The position numbers and the translations under genes were made by a program. A stretch of DNA of 64,000 nt, from NCBI GenBank assembly GCA_965262665.1, contig CBDHFR010000004.1:3596001-3660000 (forward strand), read 5' to 3'. The stretch comes from CBDBND01 sp965262665. GTDB taxonomy: Bacteria > Pseudomonadota > Alphaproteobacteria > Rhodospirillales > Rhodospirillaceae. The notes under the pieces were generated by a model. It saw nothing but the letters and a program-made list of their open reading frames with translations, ran no database searches and was not told the origin of the DNA. The stretch's first letter is position 1, and each line of letters begins with the position of its first letter. Shown piece by piece: positions 46,218-53,848 of the stretch.

Positions 46218-46338
46218 CATCAAACAAAGATGAGCCCGATCCTCCCTTATGAAACACGCTCAACAGTCCCATTTGTTTTGATGACGGACAGGTTCGCCCA
46301 AGACCTCTTGGACCGGGCCAAGGACGGCCCAATAAGCC

Positions 46339-49074
46339 GTGAGTAAGCCCGCACCTACCCAAATCGCCGTGCGCTGCTATACGGAAGTTCCGGATTCCAA
46401 GCCGGTAAGCGGTAAGTCAAAGCGGCCCCGTCTGGATACACCGTCTGAATGGACATTGGTTTTCGACTGTGAAACCACCATTGATGCCTCACAGGCCTTG
46501 AGGGTTGGTGTATTCCAAGTTCGAAAAAACGGTGCATTAAATCGCGAGGGTTTGTTTTTTGATGACGAAAGCCTCAGTGATACCGATATCGCGACCATAT
46601 TGGCTTACGCCGATGCCAAAGACCTGGAACCGCTTTCCAATGCCGATTTCGCCACAGACGTTTTTCTCAAAGTGGGATACCACTGGCAGGGCAGCATTAT
46701 CGGCTTCAACCTGCCCTTCGATATCTCCCGCATTGCCCTGGGCCACAGCGAGGCCCGAGGCTCCATGCACGGCGGGTTTTCCTTTGACCTGACCGGCGGC
46801 AAGCATGATCCCCGCGTGCGGGTCAAGCATCTCAGCCGCAGGGCCGCATTGTTCGATTTCGCCGCTCCCGCAACCCAGAACACAGGCCACAGCGACCGCA
46901 AACGCAACATTATAAACGAACACCACAGGGGTTATTTTGTCGATGTGAAGTCCCTGGCCGTTGCACTGACCAGCCGGAGTTTCACCCTGGCCGGCCTGTG
47001 CCGACATCTCAAAACGGATACGCAAAAGCTGGCCACCGATGAACACGGCGGCCCGATCACACCGGATTACCTGGATTACGCTCGCGCGGACGTTCAGGCC
47101 ACTTGGGAATGCTTTGAGGCCCTGGCGGATATCTATTCCACCCATGGCCTGGATACCCCTCTCCACCGCATACTGAGTGAGGCCAGCATCGGAAAGGCTT
47201 ATCTCAAGCAGATGGTCATTAAGCCCTTGCTGGCCTGTCAGCCGGGCATCCCGCGATCTCTTTTCGGCAAGATCATGTGTGCCTACTACGGCGGCCGCGC
47301 CGAAGTCAGAACACGCCGGGAAATCCGCGAAGTCCTTTATGTGGATTACAAATCCATGTATCCGACCGTAAACAGCCTCATGGGTTTGTGGGATTTTGTC
47401 ATTGCCGACGGCATGACCTGGGCTGATACCACAACGGAAACCCAAGAGTTTCTGAATGACGTGGCCATTACCGACTTTCAGACTAAGGATACCTGGAAGC
47501 GTTTACGGACCTTGGTCCGGATCAAGCCTGACAAAGATATTGTTCCCGTCCGGGCGAAATACGATGGCAAGGTCAACACCATCGGTCTCAATTACCTAAC
47601 ATTCGAAGACTCGCTTTGGTACACCCTGGCCGACGTAGTGGCCTCAAAGCTGATCGGCGGCAAAACACCCACAATCATTGCAGCGATCACCTTCACACCT
47701 GGGACACCGCAAGAGGACCTCAGGGCCGTTGATCTGTTTGGCAACCCTGATTACCGGGTCGATCCGCTTGAGCATGATGTTTTCAACCGCCTTATTGATC
47801 TTCGCGATGAAGCCAAAACAAAGGGTGATGCCACTGAAAAAGCCATAAAGATCATCGCAAACGCTGCCAGCTACGGCATTTTCATTGAAATCCAGCGCGA
47901 TGATGTCTGGGAAAAGAAATCGCTGAATGTTTATGGACCGGACAGAGAGGGTTTCATCACCCAATCGAAAGCCCTTGAACAACCAGGTAAATTCTTCCAC
48001 CCGCTTTTGGGGGTGTTAATCACAGGGGCGGCCCGTCTCATGTTGGCTTTAGCCGAGCGATTAACGCTGGATCAGGGATTGGAGTGGGTCTTTTGCGACA
48101 CTGACAGTCTTGCCATTGCAAAACCTGAAGGAATGGAAAGGGATGAATTAGAGACAAGAGCCAAGTCCGTCATTGAATGGTTTGTTCCCCTGAACCCGTA
48201 TCAAAAACCCGGCTCAATCCTGAAAATCGAGGATATCAACTATGAACAAGACGCCAATGTATTAAAGCCGCTCTATTGCTTTGCCATTTCCGCAAAGCGG
48301 TATGCGCTCCTTAATATCGATAAGGACGGCAAACCCGTATTGCGGAAGGCCTCTGCCCACGGTTTGGGCCATCTAATGGAGCCTTACTCCCAAGATGAAA
48401 CCTTGGCTAAATTACCTAAACCGCAATTCCCATTGCATGAAATTGGCGTTAAGCGCTGGCAGCATGATTTGTGGGTTAAAGTCATCGAAGCCACGCTGAA
48501 CCGGCATCCGGATCGGGTGACCTATGACTGGCATCCCGCACAAAGGAAACCGGCACTCAGCCGTTATGGAGCAACCAGTCCGGCTCTCTTAGCGTGGATG
48601 AAGCACTACAACGCAGACAGGTCCTACAGGAACCAAGTGCGGCCCTTTGGGTTTCTGGTCTCTCCCATGGCCCGGACTGGATTGTTTGCCGAAATGCGCG
48701 ACCCAGAGCTTATAGACCCGTACAAGCGCGGGAGGCCCAAGAAAGCCTCAGAACCAAAACCCATCGCACCTTTTGACACGGACCCAGGCCAAGCCGTTGC
48801 CAATGCCGTTGACCGGGAGACGGGTGAGCCGGTCCGCACGGACCAGCTCAAGACCTACGCCGAGGTGCTTTGCCAGTACCACCTCAGCTCTGAGAACAAG
48901 TTTGAGAATGGGGCCTTCACAGACCAGGGTGAAACGTGGCGGCGGTATGTAAAAGCCGACAGCTTTGTTTTAATCGGTAAGGAAGCCAATAAGGTTGGGG
49001 AAAGCGGGGAATTAGAACTCGGTAGTTTGCCAAAACTAAAACACTTCTACAAAACTCATAATATGGACGGGTAA
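46339..49074 (+). CDS. Family-B DNA polymerase (casposon-type), second copy
   Basis: 911 aa from GTG 46339. 3'-5' exonuclease motifs: VFDCETTID (Exo I), GFNLPFDISRIAL (Exo II), YARADVQATWECF (Exo III). Polymerase motifs: DYKSMYPTV (A), KAIKIIANAASYGIF (B), VFCDTDSLAI (C), then SAKRYAL (KxRY-like). All catalytic Asp/Glu residues are present, so it could be active. It shares a nearly identical C-terminal half with the polymerase at 53849-56599 but a more diverged N-terminal half. Here no cas1, HNH or HTH gene stands intact beside it. Confidence 0.92.
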   Translation: MSKPAPTQIAVRCYTEVPDSKPVSGKSKRPRLDTPSEWTLVFDCETTIDASQALRVGVFQVRKNGALNREGLFFDDESLSDTDIATILAYADAKDLEPLSNADFATDVFLKVGYHWQGSIIGFNLPFDISRIALGHSEARGSMHGGFSFDLTGGKHDPRVRVKHLSRRAALFDFAAPATQNTGHSDRKRNIINEHHRGYFVDVKSLAVALTSRSFTLAGLCRHLKTDTQKLATDEHGGPITPDYLDYARADVQATWECFEALADIYSTHGLDTPLHRILSEASIGKAYLKQMVIKPLLACQPGIPRSLFGKIMCAYYGGRAEVRTRREIREVLYVDYKSMYPTVNSLMGLWDFVIADGMTWADTTTETQEFLNDVAITDFQTKDTWKRLRTLVRIKPDKDIVPVRAKYDGKVNTIGLNYLTFEDSLWYTLADVVASKLIGGKTPTIIAAITFTPGTPQEDLRAVDLFGNPDYRVDPLEHDVFNRLIDLRDEAKTKGDATEKAIKIIANAASYGIFIEIQRDDVWEKKSLNVYGPDREGFITQSKALEQPGKFFHPLLGVLITGAARLMLALAERLTLDQGLEWVFCDTDSLAIAKPEGMERDELETRAKSVIEWFVPLNPYQKPGSILKIEDINYEQDANVLKPLYCFAISAKRYALLNIDKDGKPVLRKASAHGLGHLMEPYSQDETLAKLPKPQFPLHEIGVKRWQHDLWVKVIEATLNRHPDRVTYDWHPAQRKPALSRYGATSPALLAWMKHYNADRSYRNQVRPFGFLVSPMARTGLFAEMRDPELIDPYKRGRPKKASEPKPIAPFDTDPGQAVANAVDRETGEPVRTDQLKTYAEVLCQYHLSSENKFENGAFTDQGETWRRYVKADSFVLIGKEANKVGESGELELGSLPKLKHFYKTHNMDG

Positions 49075-49698
49075 TGCCTTAATTTAAAATTTACAGGCTG
49101 GCGTTGACACTGTTTATCAAAATGAGAAAAATAGGTTTGTCAGTCCCAAATATTATCTTAAGAATGAAATATTTGGCTCTTAAAAATAAACCGGCTAAGT
49201 CACTTTGATTGAGAGTATTTTAATGGCAAGAAAATCATATACCGCCCCGGCAAGCGCTCAATTGAGCATTGAACAAATGCAATCTGCACTGCCGCGGTTA
49301 GAAAAACGTTTGGCTGACCTCAAAGCATTCGATCCTACGCAAATTTCTGACAGAGATGCACCGGAAATTAGAACACTTGGAGACGCAGTTGATGATTTTC
49401 TAACGCGGACGTTTGGCAAAGAATCAGCGGAATATGTGCGCTATTCATCAGCAAGATTAATCGATACTGGTTTGCACTTCGTAGGGGGTGAGACACCGCA
49501 ACACGAAATCATTTCTGGCCTAGAACGCGGTAAAGCACGTGCGATTGGAATCTTAAACGACATAAAAAGATTATTTCTCGAAGAAATTGAATTAAGCAGC
49601 GGTAACAAGGATGCTCCGATCGCTGTCGCTGCGGATGGAAGTCTGAGCACTGACACGCGTGAAATATTTGTTGTCCATGGTACCGATCACGGGACTAA

Positions 49699-50605
49699 GA
49701 GTCGGTTTCGAAAGTCATGCGGCTCGGGCCAATCTGCGGACGAGGAGCATGACGGAGGCGGCGTAGAGGAAGGCGCGGGCCGAGGCGATGGTGGCCTCGA
49801 AGTCCTTTGCCAGTCGCCGGTTGCGGTTGATCCAGGCGAAGAAGCGCTCCACGACCCAGCGGCGCGGTTGGACGGCGAAGCCGACCTGATCGGGGCTTTT
49901 GCGCACGATCTCGACGGCGATCATGGTGGCCGTGGCGACCTTCTCGCCGGCGTAGCCGCTATCGGCAAAGACCTTCTCGATGAACGGAAACGAGCCGCGT
50001 GAGGCGCACAGCAGCGGCCCGCCACCATCGCGGTCCTGGATACTCGCCGGATGCGCCTCGAGCACGAGGCCGCGCCCGTCGGTGTCGACCAGCGCGTGGC
50101 GCTTGCGCCCCTTGATCTTCTTGCCCGCATCGTAGCCGCGGGGGCCACCAGCCTCGGTCGTCTTGACGCTCTGGCTGTCGATAATCGCGCCGCTCGGGCT
50201 GGCCTCGCGTCCGACCCGCTCGCGATCGGCCATGACCAGAAAGTGGTTGATCTTCTCAAGGAGGCCGTCGTCGCGGAACTTAGCGAACCAGCGATAGATC
50301 GTGCCCCACGGTGGTAAATCGCTTGGCAGCAAGCGCCAAGGGCAGCCAGCCCGCATCACGTAGAAAATGCCGTTGACGATCTCTCGCATCGGCCATGACC
50401 GGGGCCGTCCCGTGCCATGAGCCGGAGGCAAATGAGGCTCGATCACAACCCACTCCGCAGCGGTCAAATCAGTCTGATAACGCAGCGCCTTGCGGCTATG
50501 CTGCTCTCGGGTGGTCGGCGTCCACATGGCGGCTCCAGATCGGTCTCAGCAACCTTCCTGGAATCACATCGACACCGGCCACTCAACCCCTTTCGAAACG
50601 GCCTC
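49699..50605 (-). mobile_element. IS5-family element, copy 3, 907 bp, inverted
   Basis: Same element as 12003-12909 in the opposite orientation, flanked by TAA (49696-49698, 50606-50608). Confidence 0.95.
49715..50527 (-). CDS. IS5-family transposase, copy 3
   Basis: 270 aa, identical to the copy-1 product at 12081-12893 by translation; DDE residues intact. Confidence 0.95.
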   Translation of the reverse strand: MWTPTTREQHSRKALRYQTDLTAAEWVVIEPHLPPAHGTGRPRSWPMREIVNGIFYVMRAGCPWRLLPSDLPPWGTIYRWFAKFRDDGLLEKINHFLVMADRERVGREASPSGAIIDSQSVKTTEAGGPRGYDAGKKIKGRKRHALVDTDGRGLVLEAHPASIQDRDGGGPLLCASRGSFPFIEKVFADSGYAGEKVATATMIAVEIVRKSPDQVGFAVQPRRWVVERFFAWINRNRRLAKDFEATIASARAFLYAASVMLLVRRLARAA

Positions 50606-51080
50606 TAAGGAAACTGTTGCACGTTATCTACAAAAGTTAGACCTCACCCCAGTTATTTTACATGAACAAGCGAATAAGGGGCGGACAATACATCAAAAGT
50701 TCCGAGATCATTCCAAAGTAGGATTTGCAGTCGTCTTATTTACGCCGGATGATGTTGGCGGTCCCCGCGATGAGTCGCTGCCGCCGCAGTCACGACCACG
50801 CCAGAATGTCGTTTACGAATTGGGCTTCTTTTCGGCCATGCTCGGTGATAGCCGCGTTTGCGTGCTGCACTCTGAGGGTGTGGAAATTCTATCGGATCGT
50901 AGTGGTGTGCTCTATATCCCATTAGATGACACTGGTTCTTGGCGTGTCCAACTTGCGAAAGAAATCAAAAGCATCGGCATTGATGTGGACATGAATAAAG
51001 CCATTTGAAATCTTCTTATTCTAATGGAGCGTCAATTGTTTATGCTAATCCCAAGCAGTGGGCCAGCTTTGTCGAGGCGG

Positions 51081-51155
51081 CTCAAGCTCACCTCGGATGA
51101 ATGGAAGCGGTACTTTGCACGGTCATCTATTCTTAGTGAAAAGCGGCCTATCTAG
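51081..51155 (+). pseudogene. cas1 (casposase) relic
   Basis: RLKLTSDEWKRYFARSSILSEKRPI followed by TAG. Compare PIPDEWKQYFARSSLLSEKRPT (residues 236-256) of the intact Cas1 at 58766-59848. Only 25 codons are left. It sits downstream of the second polB on the same strand and about 1 kb before the left end of the complete casposon. Confidence 0.85.
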
Positions 51156-51195
51156 TAAACCTCAAGGACGGGACTACTAGCCTCGGGGTTAGCCA

Positions 51196-51535
51196 TCAAT
51201 AATCCTCAAGCGCCTCTTCCGCTTCAATATCCAAGTCAGCGCATCCCTTCACCATCGACCAGCCATATGACGCCATGCTTGCCCTACAACGATCGACGAT
51301 GGACTGATATTTCTTAGGGTACTGTTGCAAATCATCGTACGCTTCCATGTCCAGGTCCACGCAACCTTTTACCATCGCGGCTCCGTAGTTGCTCATTTCG
51401 CGACGGCAACGCGCAATTACCTCTGAACTGATTTCGGACACCGTTGTTTCTTCCCCACCATCCTGGGCCAGAGTAGCCTGTGGACGAGCCCAACCACGCG
51501 ATGACAACCGCTACTGCCAACATTAGCCTAGCCAT
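51196..51535 (-). pseudogene. Secreted protein with duplicated 'YGxxMVKxC' motif, probable frameshift
   Basis: A signal peptide (MARLMLAVAVVIAWLGSS) starts at 51535 in one frame; the mature part continues in another frame from about 51480 (QATLAQDGGEETTVSEISSE). The mature region carries two copies of a 31-residue unit, RCRREMSNYGAAMVKGCVDLDMEAYDDLQQY and RCRASMASYGWSMVKGCADLDIEAEEALEDY (given here in pieces: RCRxxMxxYGxxMVKGC and DLDxEAxxxLxxY). A single base change would unite them. No family recognised. Confidence 0.5.
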
Positions 51536-51717
51536 GGATCAGCTCTCCGCTTGATCTTCATTTCTGAAAGAATCTCACCCAGCAAGGCGTTCTGTTCTTC
51601 AACTCTGCTGACCCAGAAATAGAGGGGGTAAAGCCCCAGCGTCACGATTGCTAGGGCAACGAAAATAAGAAAACTTCCGAGCCGGCTGGCTACATCTCGT
51701 TCTGAACTCATGGACAT
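51523..51717 (-). CDS. Small membrane protein, 64 aa
   Basis: From ATG 51717 (or 51711, better spaced from AGGAG): MSMSSERDVASRLGSFLIFV, one transmembrane helix (FLIFVALAIVTLGLYPLYFWV) and a charged helix (SRVEEQNALLGEILSEMKIKRRAD). TLGLYPLYFW resembles DUF4234-type proteins. Overlaps the start of the secreted protein downstream by 13 nt. Confidence 0.5.
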   Translation of the reverse strand: MSMSSERDVASRLGSFLIFVALAIVTLGLYPLYFWVSRVEEQNALLGEILSEMKIKRRADPWLG

Positions 51718-52127
51718 GACTCCTGGTCGGGAAGCGGCTGTTGTATTTGGCAGGCGACCCGACCTAACGGGCAACCTGGATGCTGCAGGGGAAATGTAGG
51801 GGGAAGCTGAGGCCAGCGTCAAAATAGAGTTATAATTCCCTTAACAATCACCCCATTCGAGAAGTGAAATTCAAAAACTTAAAGCTTGTACAGATAGGCT
51901 AACCACCTGACAGTTACAGCTTTGGACAGGTGTGCGTATAGGCAGCTGTCCTAACTTTTCGTCTTTCAGCATGTTCGGTTTGCAAGGCGTCGGCCCCTGA
52001 AATTTGCGTTAGCTATAGCTGTGTAAAGAGCAAATCAGACAGCTCTCACTTCTCCGTGTATCTCACCCACAACTCAAGTCGCTATTATTTTTCGTCGGAG
52101 ATAACTATACCCCCGGATGCACCATCA
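51718..52127. other. Noncoding flank of the casposon with target copy
   Basis: No gene seen. 51825-51840 has GAGTTATAATTCCC, which resembles the IS1595 terminal repeat in isolation. 52085-52118 resembles the right end of the casposon (GTCGGAGATAACTATACCCCC versus GTCGGATACTACTATACCCCC), followed by the target GGATGCACCATCA at 52115-52127. On the minus strand it encodes PPDGASGGIVISDEK and a stop, similar to the phosphatase C-terminus. Confidence 0.6.
52115..52127. repeat. Casposon target-site duplication, left copy
   Basis: GGATGCACCATCA directly precedes the left terminal repeat and is repeated at 61767-61779 right after the right terminal repeat. Allowing for shared end bases the duplication can be read as 15 bp (CGGATGCACCATCAG, 52114-52128 and 61766-61780). 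14-15 bp is the size reported for casposons. Confidence 0.9.
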
Positions 52128-52146
52128 GGGGGTATAGTAGTATCCG
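52128..52146 (+). repeat. Casposon left terminal inverted repeat
   Basis: GGGGGTATAGTAGTATCCG, matching 61748-61766 inverted at 19 of 19 positions; similarity continues weakly inside (cagAAAAATA versus acaAAAAATA). Together with the preceding CTATACCCCC it makes a palindrome with 11-bp arms around the target. Confidence 0.95.
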
Positions 52147-52384
52147 CAGAAAAATAGTAGTGAAGTGAGTGCAAAAAAGAACTCACGGTTAAGTAGAAGC
52201 GTTTACTTTAATTCTTAAGAGCGCTCCGAAAGCTAACAGTCGCCATAGTTAGTTTTAGGACCACGAACGGAGCAACGTGTTCTTGTTTGTTAAATTTAGT
52301 GCTTTTTGAATTAGAGAATGCGTTGGCCAAACGTACATGCTTGGCCCACACTTCAGCAAATCTTGTAATCTTAAAGTACGGATG

Positions 52385-52924
52385 TCATTTTAGTCGCACA
52401 ACTGCAATTGGGGAGCCACTATCACCTTTCACTTGCATGAAGTAAGTGCCCCCGTTTTCGTAAATAGTTACTTTAGGCATAAAGCTATAACTATATCGAT
52501 AAGTGTACGAAGACTGTTGCCATATTTGTCCGTTAGTAAGCTCGTAAATCGTTTCTCCCTCCCAACCCTCAAAATCTCCATTGATTTGGGATTCGATATA
52601 TCGGTCTGTGCCACTAATTGAACCTTGTTCCCTTATATTAGATATCAATTGAACATTAAGTTTCTTATTCCCAACGATCAGTACGCTTTCATCAGAACAA
52701 ATTAGGACTTGAGGGTAATATTCGTACAAGTATTCATACTCATATTTGACCTGCCATATAGAGCCGTCAGTAAGCTTAAATACTTCGTTGTTATTCCCCA
52801 AAAACGGGGCGGGCGAGAGGATGCTTGATTCATAGCAGGTTGCAATAGCGATGGTTGGGGAACTAATTAACATTAGAGTTGTGAATAATACTCGCATTTG
52901 CCCTGCCCTTAATTTATGGATCAT
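52385..52924 (-). CDS. Secreted protein of unknown function (casposon cargo)
   Basis: 179 aa with a signal peptide (MRVLFTTLMLISSPTIAIAT). Two related units: APFLGNNNEVFKLTDGSIWQVKYEYEYLYEYYPQVLIC and ETIYELTNGQIWQQSSYTYRYSYSFMPKVTIY, both 'GxxFxLxxGxxWxxxxYxYxYxYxxxPxVxI'. Proteins with this YEYxYxYxP pattern are common but uncharacterised. Start ATG 52924 overlaps the stop of the upstream gene (TAATG), implying translational coupling with the membrane and TIR genes. AT-rich. Confidence 0.7.
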   Translation of the reverse strand: MIHKLRAGQMRVLFTTLMLISSPTIAIATCYESSILSPAPFLGNNNEVFKLTDGSIWQVKYEYEYLYEYYPQVLICSDESVLIVGNKKLNVQLISNIREQGSISGTDRYIESQINGDFEGWEGETIYELTNGQIWQQSSYTYRYSYSFMPKVTIYENGGTYFMQVKGDSGSPIAVVRLK

Positions 52925-53325
52925 TAGAATACCATCATGGCTAATGAGGCTATGCCTAAAGCAAAGGGTATGATGAACTCAATTTCAGTCAATCCAATTC
53001 TCCATTTAAGTTTTTTGAACTCGTTCCATTCGTCACAAAATGGCTGAATCTTGAAATGGCTTTCAATATTATTGATTACTTTGAATTTTGCGCGGGCAAG
53101 ATCACGATGGTATTTGATCGTGAATAGCCAAACCAGACTTAGTACGAACCCAACCAAACCAATTATATGTTGCAAACTATCCGGTGCAGCTACATAGGCA
53201 GCTATAAGCGCCCCAGAAAAGCCAAAATAAATGGTGTTAGCCTGCAACCTTTTGGCCTCATTTGTACCTACTGTTTGAACGTAGACTGCATAAATCTGTG
53301 GTAGATCAGTTGTGCTATCGTCCAT
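52924..53325 (-). CDS. RipA-like small integral membrane protein (casposon cargo)
   Basis: From ATG 53325 (MDDSTTDLPQIYAVYVQTVGTNEAKRLQANTIYFGFSGAL), overlapping the end of the TIR gene by 11 nt. Two hydrophobic hairpins (FGFSGALIAAYVAAP, IIGLVGFVLSLVWLFTIKYHRDL), then AKFKVINNIESHF, PFCDEWNEF and a final membrane segment (EIEFIIPFALGIASLAMMVF). The order 'arginine near first helix, W...RDL..KFKVI..IE, E.....P.' matches the octameric RipA-type membrane family that often neighbours TIR-like ThsB proteins (from memory). Plausible membrane effector. Confidence 0.65.
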   Translation of the reverse strand: MDDSTTDLPQIYAVYVQTVGTNEAKRLQANTIYFGFSGALIAAYVAAPDSLQHIIGLVGFVLSLVWLFTIKYHRDLARAKFKVINNIESHFKIQPFCDEWNEFKKLKWRIGLTEIEFIIPFALGIASLAMMVF

Positions 53326-53758
53326 TTGAAAAATCCAAAAATAATTTCCATATGCCGTCAACCACGCCTTGTTTTGTCCAGCCTACCGAATGGTGTGATT
53401 TTCTAATAACAACGCTCGATTTTCTCTCTTGTCCCCAAGGGTTGACAGCCAAAACCTTCTTCTCAGATTGACTTGCACCACGCAGTTCTTTCGCAATCCA
53501 ATAACTATGAGTTGAATACATACCAGTTGGACAAATAAATACGTGGGCTTTATAGATTTCTCTATTAATCGCTCGTTCGAGCGTACTCGCATTTGGAACG
53601 TTGTGAATCGGATTGTTCTCAGGGATTGAATAGTTAATGAAATTAATTTTTTTGTCCTTAACACTCCAACCGTTCGGTTGCCATATCCATTCGGCTAATT
53701 TGTCGTAGTGTCCTGAGTGGCTCCACGAGTGGCTAATAAAAACTCCAATGTTGTACAC
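53315..53758 (-). CDS. ThsB-like TIR (MTH538-type) protein (casposon cargo)
   Basis: 147 aa. IGVFISHSWSHSGHYDKLAEW, INYSIPENNPIHN, LERAINREIYKAHVFICPTGMYSTHSYWIAKEL, KKVLAVNPWGQERKSS and VGWTKQGVVDGIWKLFL are the successive blocks of the MTH538 TIR-like family that includes ThsB of the Thoeris anti-phage system, where ThsB makes a cyclic ADP-ribose signal on infection. There is no ThsA (SIR2) gene here; the adjacent overlapping membrane protein is the candidate partner. Assignment of a defence role is inference. Confidence 0.8.
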   Translation of the reverse strand: MYNIGVFISHSWSHSGHYDKLAEWIWQPNGWSVKDKKINFINYSIPENNPIHNVPNASTLERAINREIYKAHVFICPTGMYSTHSYWIAKELRGASQSEKKVLAVNPWGQERKSSVVIRKSHHSVGWTKQGVVDGIWKLFLDFSNGR

Positions 53759-53848
53759 CTATCATACTCGCTGTTTAGTGGGTTCTTCGTTTTGATTTGG
53801 TGAAAGCACCATAGCTACCCGTCCAACTTCAGATTCAAACTGCATACA

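Larger units (their letters stand above)
44780..46290 (+). mobile_element. IS3-family element, complete
   Basis: Ends TGTCTGACGTCAGCG (left) and TGTCCGTCATC (right, complement), with a second conserved block TGGGAC..TTGAG at both sides and a third around GGAGGAT..GGCTCATC. Two ORFs, orfA and orfB. No matching 3-4 bp duplication (TAA versus GGT), so adjacent DNA was deleted after insertion. It separates the MerR-like gene from polB. Confidence 0.85.
49223..51008 (+). pseudogene. TIR-domain nucleotide-binding-like protein (PF10137 type), cut by IS5
   Basis: Removing IS5 copy 3 gives one frame: MARKSYTAPASAQLSIEQMQ, a helical region of about 120 residues, then REIFVVHGTDHGTK-ETVARYLQKLDLTPVILHEQANKGRTIHQKF, VGFAVVLFTPDDVG, PRQNVVYELGFFSAMLGDSRVCVL, GVLYIPLDDTGSW and stop. 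This is the TIR fold (FVVHG, ELGFF with the catalytic-type Glu) of the family named for Cap12/Pycsar TIR effectors, which degrade NAD+ in anti-phage immunity. Role here by analogy only. The IS inserts right after the first strand, so the effector is inactivated. Confidence 0.85.

Noticed and set aside
44780..46290. Target duplication for the complete IS3
   Set aside because: The 3-4 bp on the two sides (TAA, GGT) do not match; recorded as absent rather than forced.
49205..50002. A 265-aa fusion protein at the TIR gene
   Set aside because: Its C-terminal half is read-through into the inverted IS5; the real continuation lies beyond the IS at 50609.
51825..51840. Isolated IS1595-like end (GAGTTATAATTCCC)
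   Set aside because: Only about 13 bp match and no partner end or transposase is near; could be chance.
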